Part shown: positions 54,129 to 63,229 of the stretch, in pieces
Layout: each line of letters starts with the position of its first letter
Position numbering within the stretch: position 1 is the stretch's first letter
Assembly (NCBI RefSeq): GCF_019242955.1
Contig: NZ_CP066129.1
Coordinates: 1,984,001-2,048,000, forward strand
DNA length: 64,000 bases
Reading direction: 5' to 3'
DNA from: Morganella morganii
Lineage (GTDB): Bacteria; Pseudomonadota; Gammaproteobacteria; Enterobacterales; Enterobacteriaceae
The notes under the pieces: generated by a model
Databases searched by the model: none
What the model saw: only the letters and a program-made list of their open reading frames with translations
Told to the model about the DNA's origin: nothing
Program-made: the position numbers and the translations under genes

Positions 54129-54997
54129 TTATGATTTGAGAAGTGTTTTATATTCAGTTATTCTCTTTTTATGCGCCGAAACTGACAAGTTCTTTCCGTC
54201 TATAACAGTTTGATTATTATCAAACCTGTTAAGGATAGTTTCATTTTTTTTTGTTGATAACAGTACCAACTCCCTGAGAGTTAGTATTTAAATATTCATT
54301 AAGGCGTCTTTTACCCTGAGTATGTTTGTAAAAGGTTACCGGGAGATACAGGTCCAGTTTATCGTGGGGTAAAGGCATTTCACTATCACTTAATGTACCC
54401 TTGATATTATCTTCATGTATTTTTAACAGGCTTCCCCTCTCTGTGTAAAGTTTTTTTTGCCAGTGCCAGACTGAAAATACCACATTCAGATGAGCTGCGC
54501 TGAATATCCATTTCCACCATGGAGAAATGGCAATCAGGTAATTGATAACGCTCGATGGCCATTTTTGTCCTAAATGCCAGCATCGCTGGCCCCATACTGT
54601 TAAAGTTTGCTGGTTCAAACAATATCAGAGATGTTTTTCCATTTATATTTTTGTAATCAATTACACTAAAATGTATTCCATCCTCCCCCATATTAATTAT
54701 GAATCGGGAAGATTCAACTCCATGCTCTATTGTGTTTTTTATTTCTATAGAAAGGTCCTGTGGCGACTTAACAAAATTAAGATTCATTTCAGGGAATTTA
54801 TTGTTTGCCTGCATTACCAATGCGGGCATGATTTTTATATCCATATTTGAATAATCTTTATGGGACCAGGAACCATCCGCCATATCAGTTTCCAACTGTA
54901 CTATGATATTTTGAAGTTCTTCATTACTGATGAAATAGCTGGTCTCATTTTTTGATAAACCACCGAGAGAATTTATTTGTGATAATGGTCCAATCAT
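54129..54997 (-). pseudogene. YopJ-family type III effector acetyltransferase with two poly-A frameshifts
   Basis: Strongly similar to Yersinia YopJ/YopP, a Ser/Thr acetyltransferase injected into host cells to block MAPK/NF-kB signalling. The catalytic triad is intact at the YopJ positions: His-109 (GIHFSVIDYK), Glu-128 (LILFEPANFNSMGPAML) and Cys-172 (QRSSSECGIFSLALAKK). The frame breaks in an A8 tract (54451-54458 on the + strand as T8), resumes as KKLYTERGSLLKIHEDNIKG, and breaks again in an A9 tract (54244-54252). Removing one A from each gives exactly 288 codons, the YopJ length, ending in HKKRITEYKTLLKS. It is either a pseudogene or rescued by slippage. Low G+C and the adjacent Tn3 remnant indicate acquisition. 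Confidence 0.85.
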
Positions 54998-55227
54998 TTA
55001 TACATCCTTATTCAGAGAATTAACAGCGATATGAATTTTATATTCCGGATAAACGGTACCTTGCAATAAGACGTCCAATCGTTGATGGGTAAAAGTTGGC
55101 AGTTATCGCAGCTACCCGGCCACTACCCCACTCTGTCAGCTCTCAGGATAACGCAGGCAAAATGCATAACTTTCAATAAATACACCGTTCTGCTGTTAAT
55201 TTTCAGAAAATAGTCCGTTCGTTGCGA
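54998..55227. other. Intergenic region upstream of the YopJ-like gene
   Basis: About 230 bases with no convincing gene or repeat. Base composition changes from AT-rich near the effector to average near the EamA gene, so an insertion boundary probably lies here. Confidence 0.35.
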
Positions 55228-56112
55228 TTACCGGAAAAACCGTTTTGAACCGGCAACACAGGCAATTACCCCGCAGGTTGAGGCAATCATCACTGAACTG
55301 ACCGTTTCATCCAGTAACCACGCGGAAAGTACCAGACCAAAAAACGGTTGTAACAGCTGTAACTGACTGACACCGGTAATACCGCCTTCTGCCAGACCCC
55401 GGTACCAGAAGAAAAAACCAATCAGCATACTGAACAGGGAAACATAAATCAGTCCGCCCCAGGCTTGCGGCGGTATTCCGCTGAATGACACCGGCAGAAA
55501 AACAATACTCAGGATCAGCATCAGCGGCAGAGAAAGTACCAGTGCCCAGCAGATCACCTGCCAGCTGCCGAGTGGCCGGGAAAGGCGGGCGCCTTCCGCA
55601 TAACCCAATCCGCACAACAATACGGCCGCAATCATATACAGATCCCCGGTCAGTGTGCTTTCACCGCCCTGAAATAAGGCAAATCCCATGACAAACAAAC
55701 TGCCAAGGACAGAAAAAAACCAGAACGCCGGGCGCGGGCGTTCATTGCTGCGCAGTACACCAAACAGTGCTGTCGCCAGCGGTAGTAATCCCAGATACAC
55801 AATAGAGTGAGCCGAACTGACATGCTGAAGAGCAAGAGCCGTCAGTAACGGAAAGCCGATAACAACACCCGCGGCCACAACGATCAGCGACAGCAGGTAT
55901 TTCGCGGCAGGTAAACGCTGGCGTAGTACAGCTAAAATGATCACAGCGGCGATACCGGCAATCGCCGCACGTGACGTTGTCAGGAAATCCGGTGTAAAAC
56001 CGCTTATACCCGCTTTGGTGGCGGGCAGGGAGCCGCTGAAAATCAGCACACCGATAAATCCGTTGATCCAGCCGCGTGCTGAACGGGAAACGGTTGTCAT
56101 TGCATTATCCAT
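55228..56112 (-). CDS. EamA/DMT-family transporter, 294 aa
   Basis: Ten-helix drug/metabolite transporter with two EamA repeats (GFIGVLIFSGSLPATKAGISGFTPDFLTTSRAAIAG in the first half; GDLYMIAAVLLCGLGYAEGARLSRP and SLFSMLIGFFFWYRGLAEGGITGVSQLQLLQPFFGLVLS in the second). I choose ATG 56112 (MDNAMTTV), with GGAG six bases upstream. Divergent from a MocR regulator with a shared inverted-repeat operator, so it is probably an exporter of an amino acid or vitamer under that regulator. Confidence 0.87.
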   Translation of the reverse strand: MDNAMTTVSRSARGWINGFIGVLIFSGSLPATKAGISGFTPDFLTTSRAAIAGIAAVIILAVLRQRLPAAKYLLSLIVVAAGVVIGFPLLTALALQHVSSAHSIVYLGLLPLATALFGVLRSNERPRPAFWFFSVLGSLFVMGFALFQGGESTLTGDLYMIAAVLLCGLGYAEGARLSRPLGSWQVICWALVLSLPLMLILSIVFLPVSFSGIPPQAWGGLIYVSLFSMLIGFFFWYRGLAEGGITGVSQLQLLQPFFGLVLSAWLLDETVSSVMIASTCGVIACVAGSKRFFR

Positions 56113-56161
56113 CTTGTACTCCGTCAATTACATCTTGTTATCGCAGAGCGTAATGCGGATA

Positions 56162-56190
56162 ATCATGACAATCAAAAAATTGTCATGGAT
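56162..56190. promoter_or_regulatory. Inverted repeat at the MocR start, likely operator
   Basis: ATCATGACAAT-N6-ATTGTCATGGAT. The right arm contains the MocR gene ATG (56185). Position between the divergent genes suggests it is the regulator's own binding site. Confidence 0.6.
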
Positions 56191-57537
56191 ACATTCGGTA
56201 TGGCAACGCCGCGTTATAAACAATATGTCGATACCCTTTCTGCCCGTATCCGCAGCGGCGAACTGGCAGCCGGAACACAACTGCCGACGCACCGTGCTTT
56301 TGCTGCTCAGGAAGGGATATCATTAGTGACAGCGTCACGTGTATATCAGGAGCTGATCAATCAGGGATTGGTCAGCGGCGAAACCGGGCGCGGAACATTT
56401 GTCAGAGATATCAGTTTATTACCGGTTACCGGTATCGAATGTGATGTCACACCGGTAATGTATGACCTTAACTTTATCTATCCGGAAATCACAGGACAAA
56501 CCGCATTACTGCGCCGCACCTTGCGCCAGCTATCCATGAGCGGTGACCTCGAAAGTCTGTTGCATTATCTTCCGCATGCCGGGCGGCGGCAGGAGAGAAA
56601 CGTTGTTGCCGATCATCTGAAATTACGCGGTTTTTCTGCCGTTGACCCGGATACGGTTGTTATGGTCAGCGGTGCCCAGCACGGTCTGGCCTCTGTTGTA
56701 CTGGGTATGTTCAGTCCGGGTGATGTGATTGCAACAGATGCACTGACTTATCCGGGCTTTAAAGCACTGGCACAAACCTGTCATATCGAATTGGTTCCGG
56801 TACCAGTCACCCCTGAAGGTCCCGATCTGGCTGCACTGGCACAATTGTGCCGCCGGCGGAAAATCCGCGGCTATTTCACCATGCCAACACTGCATAACCC
56901 GCTTGGCTGGGTAATGGATCTGACATCACGTAAAAAGCTGATAAACCTTGCCCGGGAAAACCGGTTCTTTCTGATCGAAGACGGCTCTTATGCTTTTCTG
57001 CAAAAACCGGCACCGGCGCCGCTGGCAGAACTGGCTCCGGATATCACGTTTTATGCCACCGGATTTTCCAAAAATATCGCTACCGGTCTGCGGGTCGGGC
57101 TGGTTATTGCGCCTCCGGCTCATGTCGCTGCTCTGGAAAAAATCATCCGCATTACCACCTGGAACACACCGGCACTGATGACCGGTATTGTCCGTGAGTG
57201 GCTGGAGCAGGGTGAGGTTGAAAAACTGGAGCAGAAAAAGCGTCGCGATGCCAAAGCCCGGCAAAAAATTGTCAGCCGGATTTTTGCGGATTTACCGCAT
57301 CTTGCACATCCGGCCGGTTATTTTTTGTGGCTCCCGTTACCGGAAAATGTGCGCTGTGATGCGGTTATCAGCCGCCTGAGAGCAGCTGATATTGCTGTCA
57401 GTCCGGCTGAATCCTATGCCGTAACCCGCGATGTCCCGCAGGCCATCCGTGTTGCCGTCAGCACACTGCCGTATGATGATCTGGAATATGCTCTGATAAC
57501 AATCAGAGACACTATTACCTATCTGATGGATTTATAA
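56185..57537 (+). CDS. MocR/PdxR-type GntR-aminotransferase fusion regulator, 450 aa
   Basis: N-terminal GntR winged helix (LAAGTQLPTHRAFAAQEGISLVTASRVYQELINQGLVSGETGRGTFV, residues ~29-75) joined to a type I aminotransferase domain with the PLP lysine in YATGFSKNIATGLRVGLV. Such proteins bind PLP and sense amino-donor metabolites to regulate a neighbouring gene. Here the neighbour is the divergent EamA transporter, so control of an export function is likely. Confidence 0.9.
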   Translation: MDTFGMATPRYKQYVDTLSARIRSGELAAGTQLPTHRAFAAQEGISLVTASRVYQELINQGLVSGETGRGTFVRDISLLPVTGIECDVTPVMYDLNFIYPEITGQTALLRRTLRQLSMSGDLESLLHYLPHAGRRQERNVVADHLKLRGFSAVDPDTVVMVSGAQHGLASVVLGMFSPGDVIATDALTYPGFKALAQTCHIELVPVPVTPEGPDLAALAQLCRRRKIRGYFTMPTLHNPLGWVMDLTSRKKLINLARENRFFLIEDGSYAFLQKPAPAPLAELAPDITFYATGFSKNIATGLRVGLVIAPPAHVAALEKIIRITTWNTPALMTGIVREWLEQGEVEKLEQKKRRDAKARQKIVSRIFADLPHLAHPAGYFLWLPLPENVRCDAVISRLRAADIAVSPAESYAVTRDVPQAIRVAVSTLPYDDLEYALITIRDTITYLMDL

Positions 57538-57572
57538 TGTATCGGGTTACAGCCCGGTCAACCGGGAAAATT

Positions 57573-57601
57573 ATATCCGGCAGATTGTCAGACCGGATAT
57601 T
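57573..57601 (+). terminator. Hairpin after the MocR gene
   Basis: ATATCCGG / CCGGATAT stem with a 12-base loop, followed by TTATAAT, 35 bases past the stop. Confidence 0.55.
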
Positions 57602-58277
57602 TATAATAAATGGAATGCTATTTCATAACAGATAATCTGTTAAATCAGCACGTTGTTTAATTAAACAATACTATTCTGTATATTGTTTTCTCCTCAGAGA
57701 AAACGATTTACTTTGTGATTTCACAGGAATATACTTTGGGTGATTATTTCTTGCGGAGAACACGTCATTGGACAGTCATAGATTATTTATCAAAATATAT
57801 TGATCCTGCCGGTACATCTGTTTTCCTCTGACTGCCGGCAGTAATACTGCGGCAGTACCTCTCTCTGTAAATGGTACTTCCTGATTTAATTTAGCTTATC
57901 TTTTAGTAAGATAAGCCCGAAAGGACGGATTTATCATGAATCTCTATATGCTGGCGTTATTCCCTCCTGACTGATTGTTATTTCGGTTAACTCAATTTAA
58001 ATTGCCGTGCTTGTGCACACTATTTTGCTATTCCGTTTATTCAGAAAGGAAGGGCACGGCTTTTTATTAAAAATTTACAGTATGCATTCATTTCTGAATA
58101 TGCGTACAGGCTATTTTTTGCTGATAAGGAATATATGGACACACCACCCGGGCCCGGAATACATCATTCTCCGGACTGTCAGTTGTCATGATAGTTTATT
58201 TAAATTAACTGTTAAGTCAGACAGTCCGGCGAGAATAAATTACTCAGTTTATCTGAGGTAATAAAAGGAATCGTACC
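57602..58277 (+). promoter_or_regulatory. Long mgtA promoter and leader region
   Basis: About 680 bases precede mgtA. They contain a palindromic TTGTTTAATTAAACAA (near 57650), a stem AGCTTATC-N7-GATAAGC (57891-57915) and a 12-codon peptide (57936). The mgtA leaders of E. coli and Salmonella hold a PhoP-controlled promoter, the proline-coded MgtL peptide and an Mg2+-responsive structure. I could not find a good PhoP box by eye. Confidence 0.5.
57936..57974 (+). CDS. MgtL-like leader peptide MNLYMLALFPPD
   Basis: ATG with AAGGACGG seven bases upstream, then 12 codons ending LFPPD-stop. Consecutive Pro codons just before the stop are the feature used by MgtL to couple proline supply and Mg2+ to Rho-dependent attenuation of mgtA. 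It lies downstream of a small stem-loop and 304 bases before mgtA. No sequence identity with enteric MgtL is claimed. Confidence 0.45.
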   Translation: MNLYMLALFPPD

Positions 58278-60974
58278 ATGACTGTCAAAGTTAACCGCAC
58301 TGTCACACCTGCTGTGCGCGATAAGAATATTTTCCCGGCGGCAATATTTGCCGCAAAAACACCAGATGAAACGTTAACAGAACTACATTCTGATATGCTG
58401 GGGCTGGATGAATTTGATGCCCTTGACCGCCTGATAGAACATCAGGAAAACGTGGTGGCTCATGACAAAGCACCTCCCGCTTTTATTCAGTTCATTTCCG
58501 CGTTTCATAATCCGTTTATTTATGTGTTATTGGCGCTGGCCGTGATCAGTTTTATGACCGATTATCTGGTCCCCCTGCAACAGGGTGAAGAAACCGACCT
58601 TACGGGCGTTGTCATTATCGGAACGATGGTTTTTCTGAGTGTGATACTGCGTTTCTGGCAGGAATACCGGACTAATAAAGCCGCAGAAGCCCTTAAATCT
58701 CTGGTAAAAACCACCGCAACAGTACTCCGGCGTAAAAAAGGGCGATCTGTCCGGATTGAGCTGCCGGTGAAATGTCTGGTTCCGGGGGATATTGTGGTTC
58801 TGAGTGCCGGAGATATGATCCCGGCGGATTTACGGCTGCTCCGTTCCCGTGATCTTTTTATCAGCCAGGCTATTCTGACCGGGGAATCAGTTCCGGTGGA
58901 AAAATATGATACTCAGGGTGATATTCATGAGAAAGATGCAACAACGATAACGGAAAATGACCAGCTGCTGACAGAATCGGGCAATATTTGTCTGATGGGC
59001 ACCAATGTGGCCAGCGGCACGGCGCTGGGTATTGTGGTCGCCACCGGTGACAAAACCTATTTTGGCTCACTGGCGAAATCCATTGCCGGCACACGCTCAC
59101 AAACGTCATTTGACCGTGGTGTGAACAGTGTCAGTATCCTGCTGATCCGCTTTATGTTAGTGATGGTGCCGGTTGTCCTGCTGATTAACGGATTTACCAA
59201 AGGCGACTGGTTTGATGCCACACTCTTTGCGCTTGCCGTCGCGGTCGGATTAACGCCGGAAATGCTGCCGATGATTGTCAGTTCCAACCTGGCAAAAGGT
59301 GCAATTGCGATGTCACGGCGGAAAGTTATCGTCAAGCGGCTGAATGCAATACAAAACTTTGGTGCTATGGATATCCTGTGCACGGATAAAACAGGGACAC
59401 TGACACAGGATAATATTATCCTCGAACATCACCTCGATACGGAGGGGCGTTCCGATGAAGCCATACTGGGACTGGCATGGCTGAACAGTTTTCATCAGAG
59501 CGGCACACGTAACCTGATGGATCAGGCGATCATCCGTTTCGGACGCGGTAAAGCCGAAACGGAATCTCTGCACAGTTATCAGAAAATTGATGAACTGCCG
59601 TTTGATTTTGTCCGCAGACGTCTGTCTGTTTCGGTGAGAAAACCGGATGGTACGGCGTTGCTTATCTGTAAAGGCGCGGCGGAAGAGATGCTGGCATGCT
59701 GCTCTCTGATCCGGACAGGTAATCATATTTCACCGGCAGATGATGAGAAAAAACAGGCCGTTATGGCATTGGTTAATCATTATAATGAGACCGGATTCAG
59801 AGTTCTGCTGCTTGCCGAGAGGGTTCTGGACAGTAAAGAGCAGGAGTTGCCGCTCTCTGCAGACAATGAACAGAATATGATTTTATGCGGAATTCTGACC
59901 TTCCTTGACCCGCCAAAAGACAGCGCGGCAAAAGCCCTGAAAGCACTGAAACATAACGGAGTAACAGTAAAAGTGCTGACCGGGGATAATGCGGTTGTCA
60001 CAGCGAAAATCTGCCGCGAAGTCGGATTAGATGCTTCGATGAGTATCAGTGGTGATCAGCTGGCACATCTCAGTGATGAAGAGCTGAAACAGGTGGCACA
60101 AACACACACTATTTTCTGTAAACTGACACCGCTGCAAAAATCAGCACTGGTCCGTGTTTTACAATCCGCCGGTCATACTGTTGGTTTTCTCGGGGACGGA
60201 ATCAATGATGCACCGGCACTGCGGGACGCGGATGTCGGTATTTCCGTAGACAGCGGAACGGATATTGCCAAAGAATCAGCGGATATTATTTTGCTGGAAA
60301 AAGATCTGATGGTTCTGGAGGAGGGCGTCATTAAAGGGCGAGAGACATTCGGTAATATTATTAAATATCTGAATATGACTGCCAGTTCAAACTTTGGTAA
60401 TGTTTTTTCTGTTCTTATCGCCAGTGCTTTTATTCCGTTCCTGCCGATGCTGGCCATCCAGCTGCTGATTCAGAATCTGCTTTATGATATGTCCCAGCTG
60501 GCATTACCGTGGGATAAAATGGATAAAGAATTCCTGCGCAAACCCCGCAAATGGGATGCAGGTAATATCCGGCGCTTTATGATTTGGATTGGCCCGACAT
60601 CATCCGTATTTGATATCACCACCTTTGCATTATTATGGTTTGTTTTCGGGGCAAACAGTCCTGACAGCCAGGTCTTATTCCATTCCGGCTGGTTTGTTGA
60701 GGGATTATTATCACAAACGCTGGTCGTTCATATGCTGAGAACACAGCGGATTCCGTTTATTCAGAGCACGGCAACACTGCCGGTATTATTGGTTACCGGG
60801 CTTGTTATGGCCATCGGGATCTGGCTGCCGTTTTCACCCATCGGAAGTTATATCGGACTGGCGCCGTTACCGTGGGAATATTTCCCGTGGCTCGCCGCTA
60901 CACTGGTCAGTTACTGCGGTCTGGCGCAAATCATGAAGGGTATTTATATCCGCCGTTTCGGAATGTGGCTGTAA
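58278..60974 (+). CDS. mgtA: Magnesium-translocating P-type ATPase MgtA, 898 aa
   Basis: P3B-type ATPase importing Mg2+ across the inner membrane. N-terminal cation-ATPase domain, actuator loop LTGESVPVEKYDT, phosphorylation site DKTGTLTQDN (~residue 376), KGAAEEML, TGDNAVVTAKICREVGLD and the hinge GDGINDAPALRDADVGISVDSGTDIAKESADIIL; ten membrane helices. Length matches E. coli MgtA (898 aa). AAAAGGAATCGTACC ribosome-binding site. Confidence 0.97.
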   Translation: MTVKVNRTVTPAVRDKNIFPAAIFAAKTPDETLTELHSDMLGLDEFDALDRLIEHQENVVAHDKAPPAFIQFISAFHNPFIYVLLALAVISFMTDYLVPLQQGEETDLTGVVIIGTMVFLSVILRFWQEYRTNKAAEALKSLVKTTATVLRRKKGRSVRIELPVKCLVPGDIVVLSAGDMIPADLRLLRSRDLFISQAILTGESVPVEKYDTQGDIHEKDATTITENDQLLTESGNICLMGTNVASGTALGIVVATGDKTYFGSLAKSIAGTRSQTSFDRGVNSVSILLIRFMLVMVPVVLLINGFTKGDWFDATLFALAVAVGLTPEMLPMIVSSNLAKGAIAMSRRKVIVKRLNAIQNFGAMDILCTDKTGTLTQDNIILEHHLDTEGRSDEAILGLAWLNSFHQSGTRNLMDQAIIRFGRGKAETESLHSYQKIDELPFDFVRRRLSVSVRKPDGTALLICKGAAEEMLACCSLIRTGNHISPADDEKKQAVMALVNHYNETGFRVLLLAERVLDSKEQELPLSADNEQNMILCGILTFLDPPKDSAAKALKALKHNGVTVKVLTGDNAVVTAKICREVGLDASMSISGDQLAHLSDEELKQVAQTHTIFCKLTPLQKSALVRVLQSAGHTVGFLGDGINDAPALRDADVGISVDSGTDIAKESADIILLEKDLMVLEEGVIKGRETFGNIIKYLNMTASSNFGNVFSVLIASAFIPFLPMLAIQLLIQNLLYDMSQLALPWDKMDKEFLRKPRKWDAGNIRRFMIWIGPTSSVFDITTFALLWFVFGANSPDSQVLFHSGWFVEGLLSQTLVVHMLRTQRIPFIQSTATLPVLLVTGLVMAIGIWLPFSPIGSYIGLAPLPWEYFPWLAATLVSYCGLAQIMKGIYIRRFGMWL

Positions 60975-60991
60975 GTTAAGATGCTTTATAT

Positions 60992-61023
60992 CTGTTATTC
61001 AGCTGATTTTTGCTGAATAACAG
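60992..61023 (+). terminator. mgtA terminator
   Basis: Twelve-base perfect stem CTGTTATTCAGC / GCTGAATAACAG with an 8-base T-rich loop, 18 bases after the stop. The T-tract after it is missing, so it may be an RNA-stabilising hairpin. Confidence 0.6.
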
Positions 61024-61056
61024 GTACAATCAGAGCATCAAAATAAAAGGAATACT

Positions 61057-61533
61057 ATGCACTTAGAATTTAAACGGCTCGCTCAGATTAAACCAGCCGA
61101 TATTACCGCACTGAATAATCACCCGAAAGTTTTACAGCAAATGCCGCTGGGCTCCCCGGATTTTGATGATGAAAAAAGTCTCAGCTGGGCAAAAGAAAAA
61201 GACGCACAGTGGGACATAAACGGATACGGCCCCCGGGCATTTGTGATCGACGGTGTATTCGCAGGCTGGGGAGGGCTTCAGAAAGAAGGCGATGACGCTG
61301 ATCTTGCGCTGGTTCTTCATCCTGATTTCTGGGGAACGGGAAAGGTCATCTGTGATGAAATTATCCGCCATGCATTTACTGAAATGCACTTAACGAGTAT
61401 CACCATTTTATTACCGTTATCCCGGAAAGTTTCCCGGTTTATAACTCGTTACGGATTTCAGCCGGATGGCTCTGTTATCTATGATGGTGTGGATTTCCGG
61501 CGGTTCCGGTTATTTTCAGAGCATTCAGGATGA
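61057..61533 (+). CDS. GNAT-family N-acetyltransferase, 158 aa
   Basis: RimJ/RimL-like acetyltransferase: MHLEFKRLAQIKPADITALNNHPKVLQQMPLG at the N-terminus and the acetyl-CoA-binding strand/loop ALVLHPDFWGTGKVICDEIIRHAF (~residues 87-110). Substrate unknown. An AAAAGGAATACT ribosome-binding site precedes the ATG; probably monocistronic. Confidence 0.8.
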   Translation: MHLEFKRLAQIKPADITALNNHPKVLQQMPLGSPDFDDEKSLSWAKEKDAQWDINGYGPRAFVIDGVFAGWGGLQKEGDDADLALVLHPDFWGTGKVICDEIIRHAFTEMHLTSITILLPLSRKVSRFITRYGFQPDGSVIYDGVDFRRFRLFSEHSG

Positions 61534-61555
61534 CATGATTCAATGGCGACAAAGT

Positions 61556-61963
61556 TCATTTGTAATTTATAATCTGATATACAAAATATCCCGCTGCCAG
61601 CGGAATGATAAACGGAATAATAAGTATCAGATACAATGCGCCAATCCCCCGGGGGCTGCTGCCATTAATAACATCCTCAAATGTTGATTCTGAAAAATAA
61701 TGACGAAGGACATCATCACTGCATTTTTTAGCAAACGGAAATAAAGGTAAGCAAATGCAGGCATAGATTATCCATAAAAAATGAATGGTTACATTATCAT
61801 TTAATGAATAAATAAACATGCCAAAAACCAAAAGGCCAAGGAAGGATTTACCCCAAAAATCCCAACTTCTGATAAAAAGACGAATAGGGTGTTGTCTTTT
61901 TTTATTTGCTATATGGCGCTGTCTTATTTTTTCTTTTGTATAGTTTCTGCCACTCTTACTCAT
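61556..61963 (-). CDS. Uncharacterised membrane protein, 135 aa
   Basis: Basic N-terminal tail (MSKSGRNYTKEKIRQRHIANKKRQHP), two hydrophobic segments in tandem (FLGLLVFGMFIYSL and IHFLWIIYACICLPLFPFA), a hydrophilic loop (KKCSDDVLRHYFSESTFEDVINGSSPRG) and a third segment (ALYLILIIPFIIPLAAGYFVY). No family recognised. Lower G+C than the neighbours suggests an accessory gene. Confidence 0.65.
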   Translation of the reverse strand: MSKSGRNYTKEKIRQRHIANKKRQHPIRLFIRSWDFWGKSFLGLLVFGMFIYSLNDNVTIHFLWIIYACICLPLFPFAKKCSDDVLRHYFSESTFEDVINGSSPRGIGALYLILIIPFIIPLAAGYFVYQIINYK

Positions 61964-62058
61964 TGAACTATCTCATAAAAAAGGAAATATTTTGGGATGG
62001 ACAATCCGGCCAATCTATCATGGCTGAGCGTAGTGAACGAGAGTTTTTTAGCGTGTTG

Positions 62059-62090
62059 AGATAAAACACCCGTCAGCAGGTGTTTTATCT
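62059..62090 (-). terminator. roxA terminator
   Basis: AGATAAAACACC / GGTGTTTTATCT perfect 12-bp stem with an 8-base loop, 18 bases past the roxA stop on the minus strand. Confidence 0.75.
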
Positions 62091-62107
62091 TGTCAGGCAG
62101 ATGTGAT

Positions 62108-63229
62108 TTATTCTTCGAAATACCAATATCCCTGATTGATAAATTCGGTTAATTCCGCAACAAAACCCGGGTTCTCCAGTGCTTCACCGAGTTCATTCAC
62201 ACCGACTTCGGTTAACCGGCACAATGTATCTGCACCTTTAATTTCTGCGGTCATCCAGCCTTCGGTATTAACAAAGAAACGTTCACCGATGCGCATAACA
62301 CGCAGCCCGCTCAGTCGTATCAGTTTTTCACCGGCATTCAGAGCGTTCAACACGTCTTCAGGCTGATACGGTGGTTCCGGAGGTGCAATATCCAGCTCAT
62401 GCCGCGGGGTAGTTGCAAAACGGCCTAACCACTGTTCAAAATCACCGGGCTTGTTGATCATTTCAATCATCATGGCACGCAGGCGCTCAACCTCATAAGA
62501 TTCCATTGAGCCTGAGTTTTCACGTACTGTCAGGTCAGGATCGCCATAATTGACGCCACCCAGATCCTGTTCCAGTGCGTAGTCTGCAAAGCTGCTCAGC
62601 AGATCACGACCGGTCGGTCCGCGAAAGCCGACAGAATAATTCATGGTATCTTCAAAAGTGAAACCATCGTGAGGGAATCCCGGCGGAATATACAGAATAT
62701 CGCCCGGTGCCATTTCCACATCAATAATCGGCTCAAACGGGTCGACATGCAGTAATGCCGGGTGAGCGCAGAACTGACGCATGGGAAGGGCGTCACCCAC
62801 ACGCCAGCGGCGGCGGCCCATGCCCTGGATAATGAAAACATCATAGTTATCAATATGCGGCCCGACACCACCGCCTGGTACTGAATAGGAAATCATCAGA
62901 TCATCAAGACGCCACTCAGGCAGTACCCGGAACGGTTTCACCAATTCAGCGGCAGGCATATGCCAATGGTTGACAGCCTGTACCAGCAGTGACCATCCTT
63001 TTTCACCTAATCCGCTGTAGTCCTCAAACGGGCCGTGACTCGCTTCCCATTTGTTATCAATGAAACTGACCAGGCGACTGTCAACTTCCGGCTCCATGGC
63101 CAGACCGGCCAGTTCATCGGGCGTGATAGGGTCGGCAAAATCAGGAAATGCATTTTTCAATACAACGGGTTTTTTCTGCCAGTATTTTTCTAAAAATTCA
63201 GGCCAGTTAAGATTCAGTTTGTTAACCAT
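62108..63229 (-). CDS. roxA: 50S ribosomal protein uL16 3-hydroxylase RoxA (YcfD), 373 aa
   Basis: JmjC/cupin-type 2-oxoglutarate/Fe(II) oxygenase that hydroxylates an arginine of ribosomal protein uL16. Metal ligands HxD in GVGPHIDNYDVF and the distal His in the PGFPHDGFTFEDTMNYSVGFR region; RRRWRVGDALP follows; a C-terminal winged-helix-like part is present. I use ATG 63229 (MVNKLNLNWPEFLEKYWQKKP), giving 373 aa as in E. coli; an in-frame ATG upstream at 63304 adds 25 non-conserved residues. Confidence 0.95.
   Translation of the reverse strand: MVNKLNLNWPEFLEKYWQKKPVVLKNAFPDFADPITPDELAGLAMEPEVDSRLVSFIDNKWEASHGPFEDYSGLGEKGWSLLVQAVNHWHMPAAELVKPFRVLPEWRLDDLMISYSVPGGGVGPHIDNYDVFIIQGMGRRRWRVGDALPMRQFCAHPALLHVDPFEPIIDVEMAPGDILYIPPGFPHDGFTFEDTMNYSVGFRGPTGRDLLSSFADYALEQDLGGVNYGDPDLTVRENSGSMESYEVERLRAMMIEMINKPGDFEQWLGRFATTPRHELDIAPPEPPYQPEDVLNALNAGEKLIRLSGLRVMRIGERFFVNTEGWMTAEIKGADTLCRLTEVGVNELGEALENPGFVAELTEFINQGYWYFEE

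Noticed and set aside
57630..58215. PhoP box for mgtA
   Set aside because: GGTTAA-N5-TTTAAA and similar partial matches exist but none gives two good (G/T)GTTTA half-sites 11 bases apart; not claimed.
58007..58261. 84-codon frame in the mgtA leader
   Set aside because: No ribosome-binding site, unlikely composition, and it lies in the mgtA leader region; read as chance.
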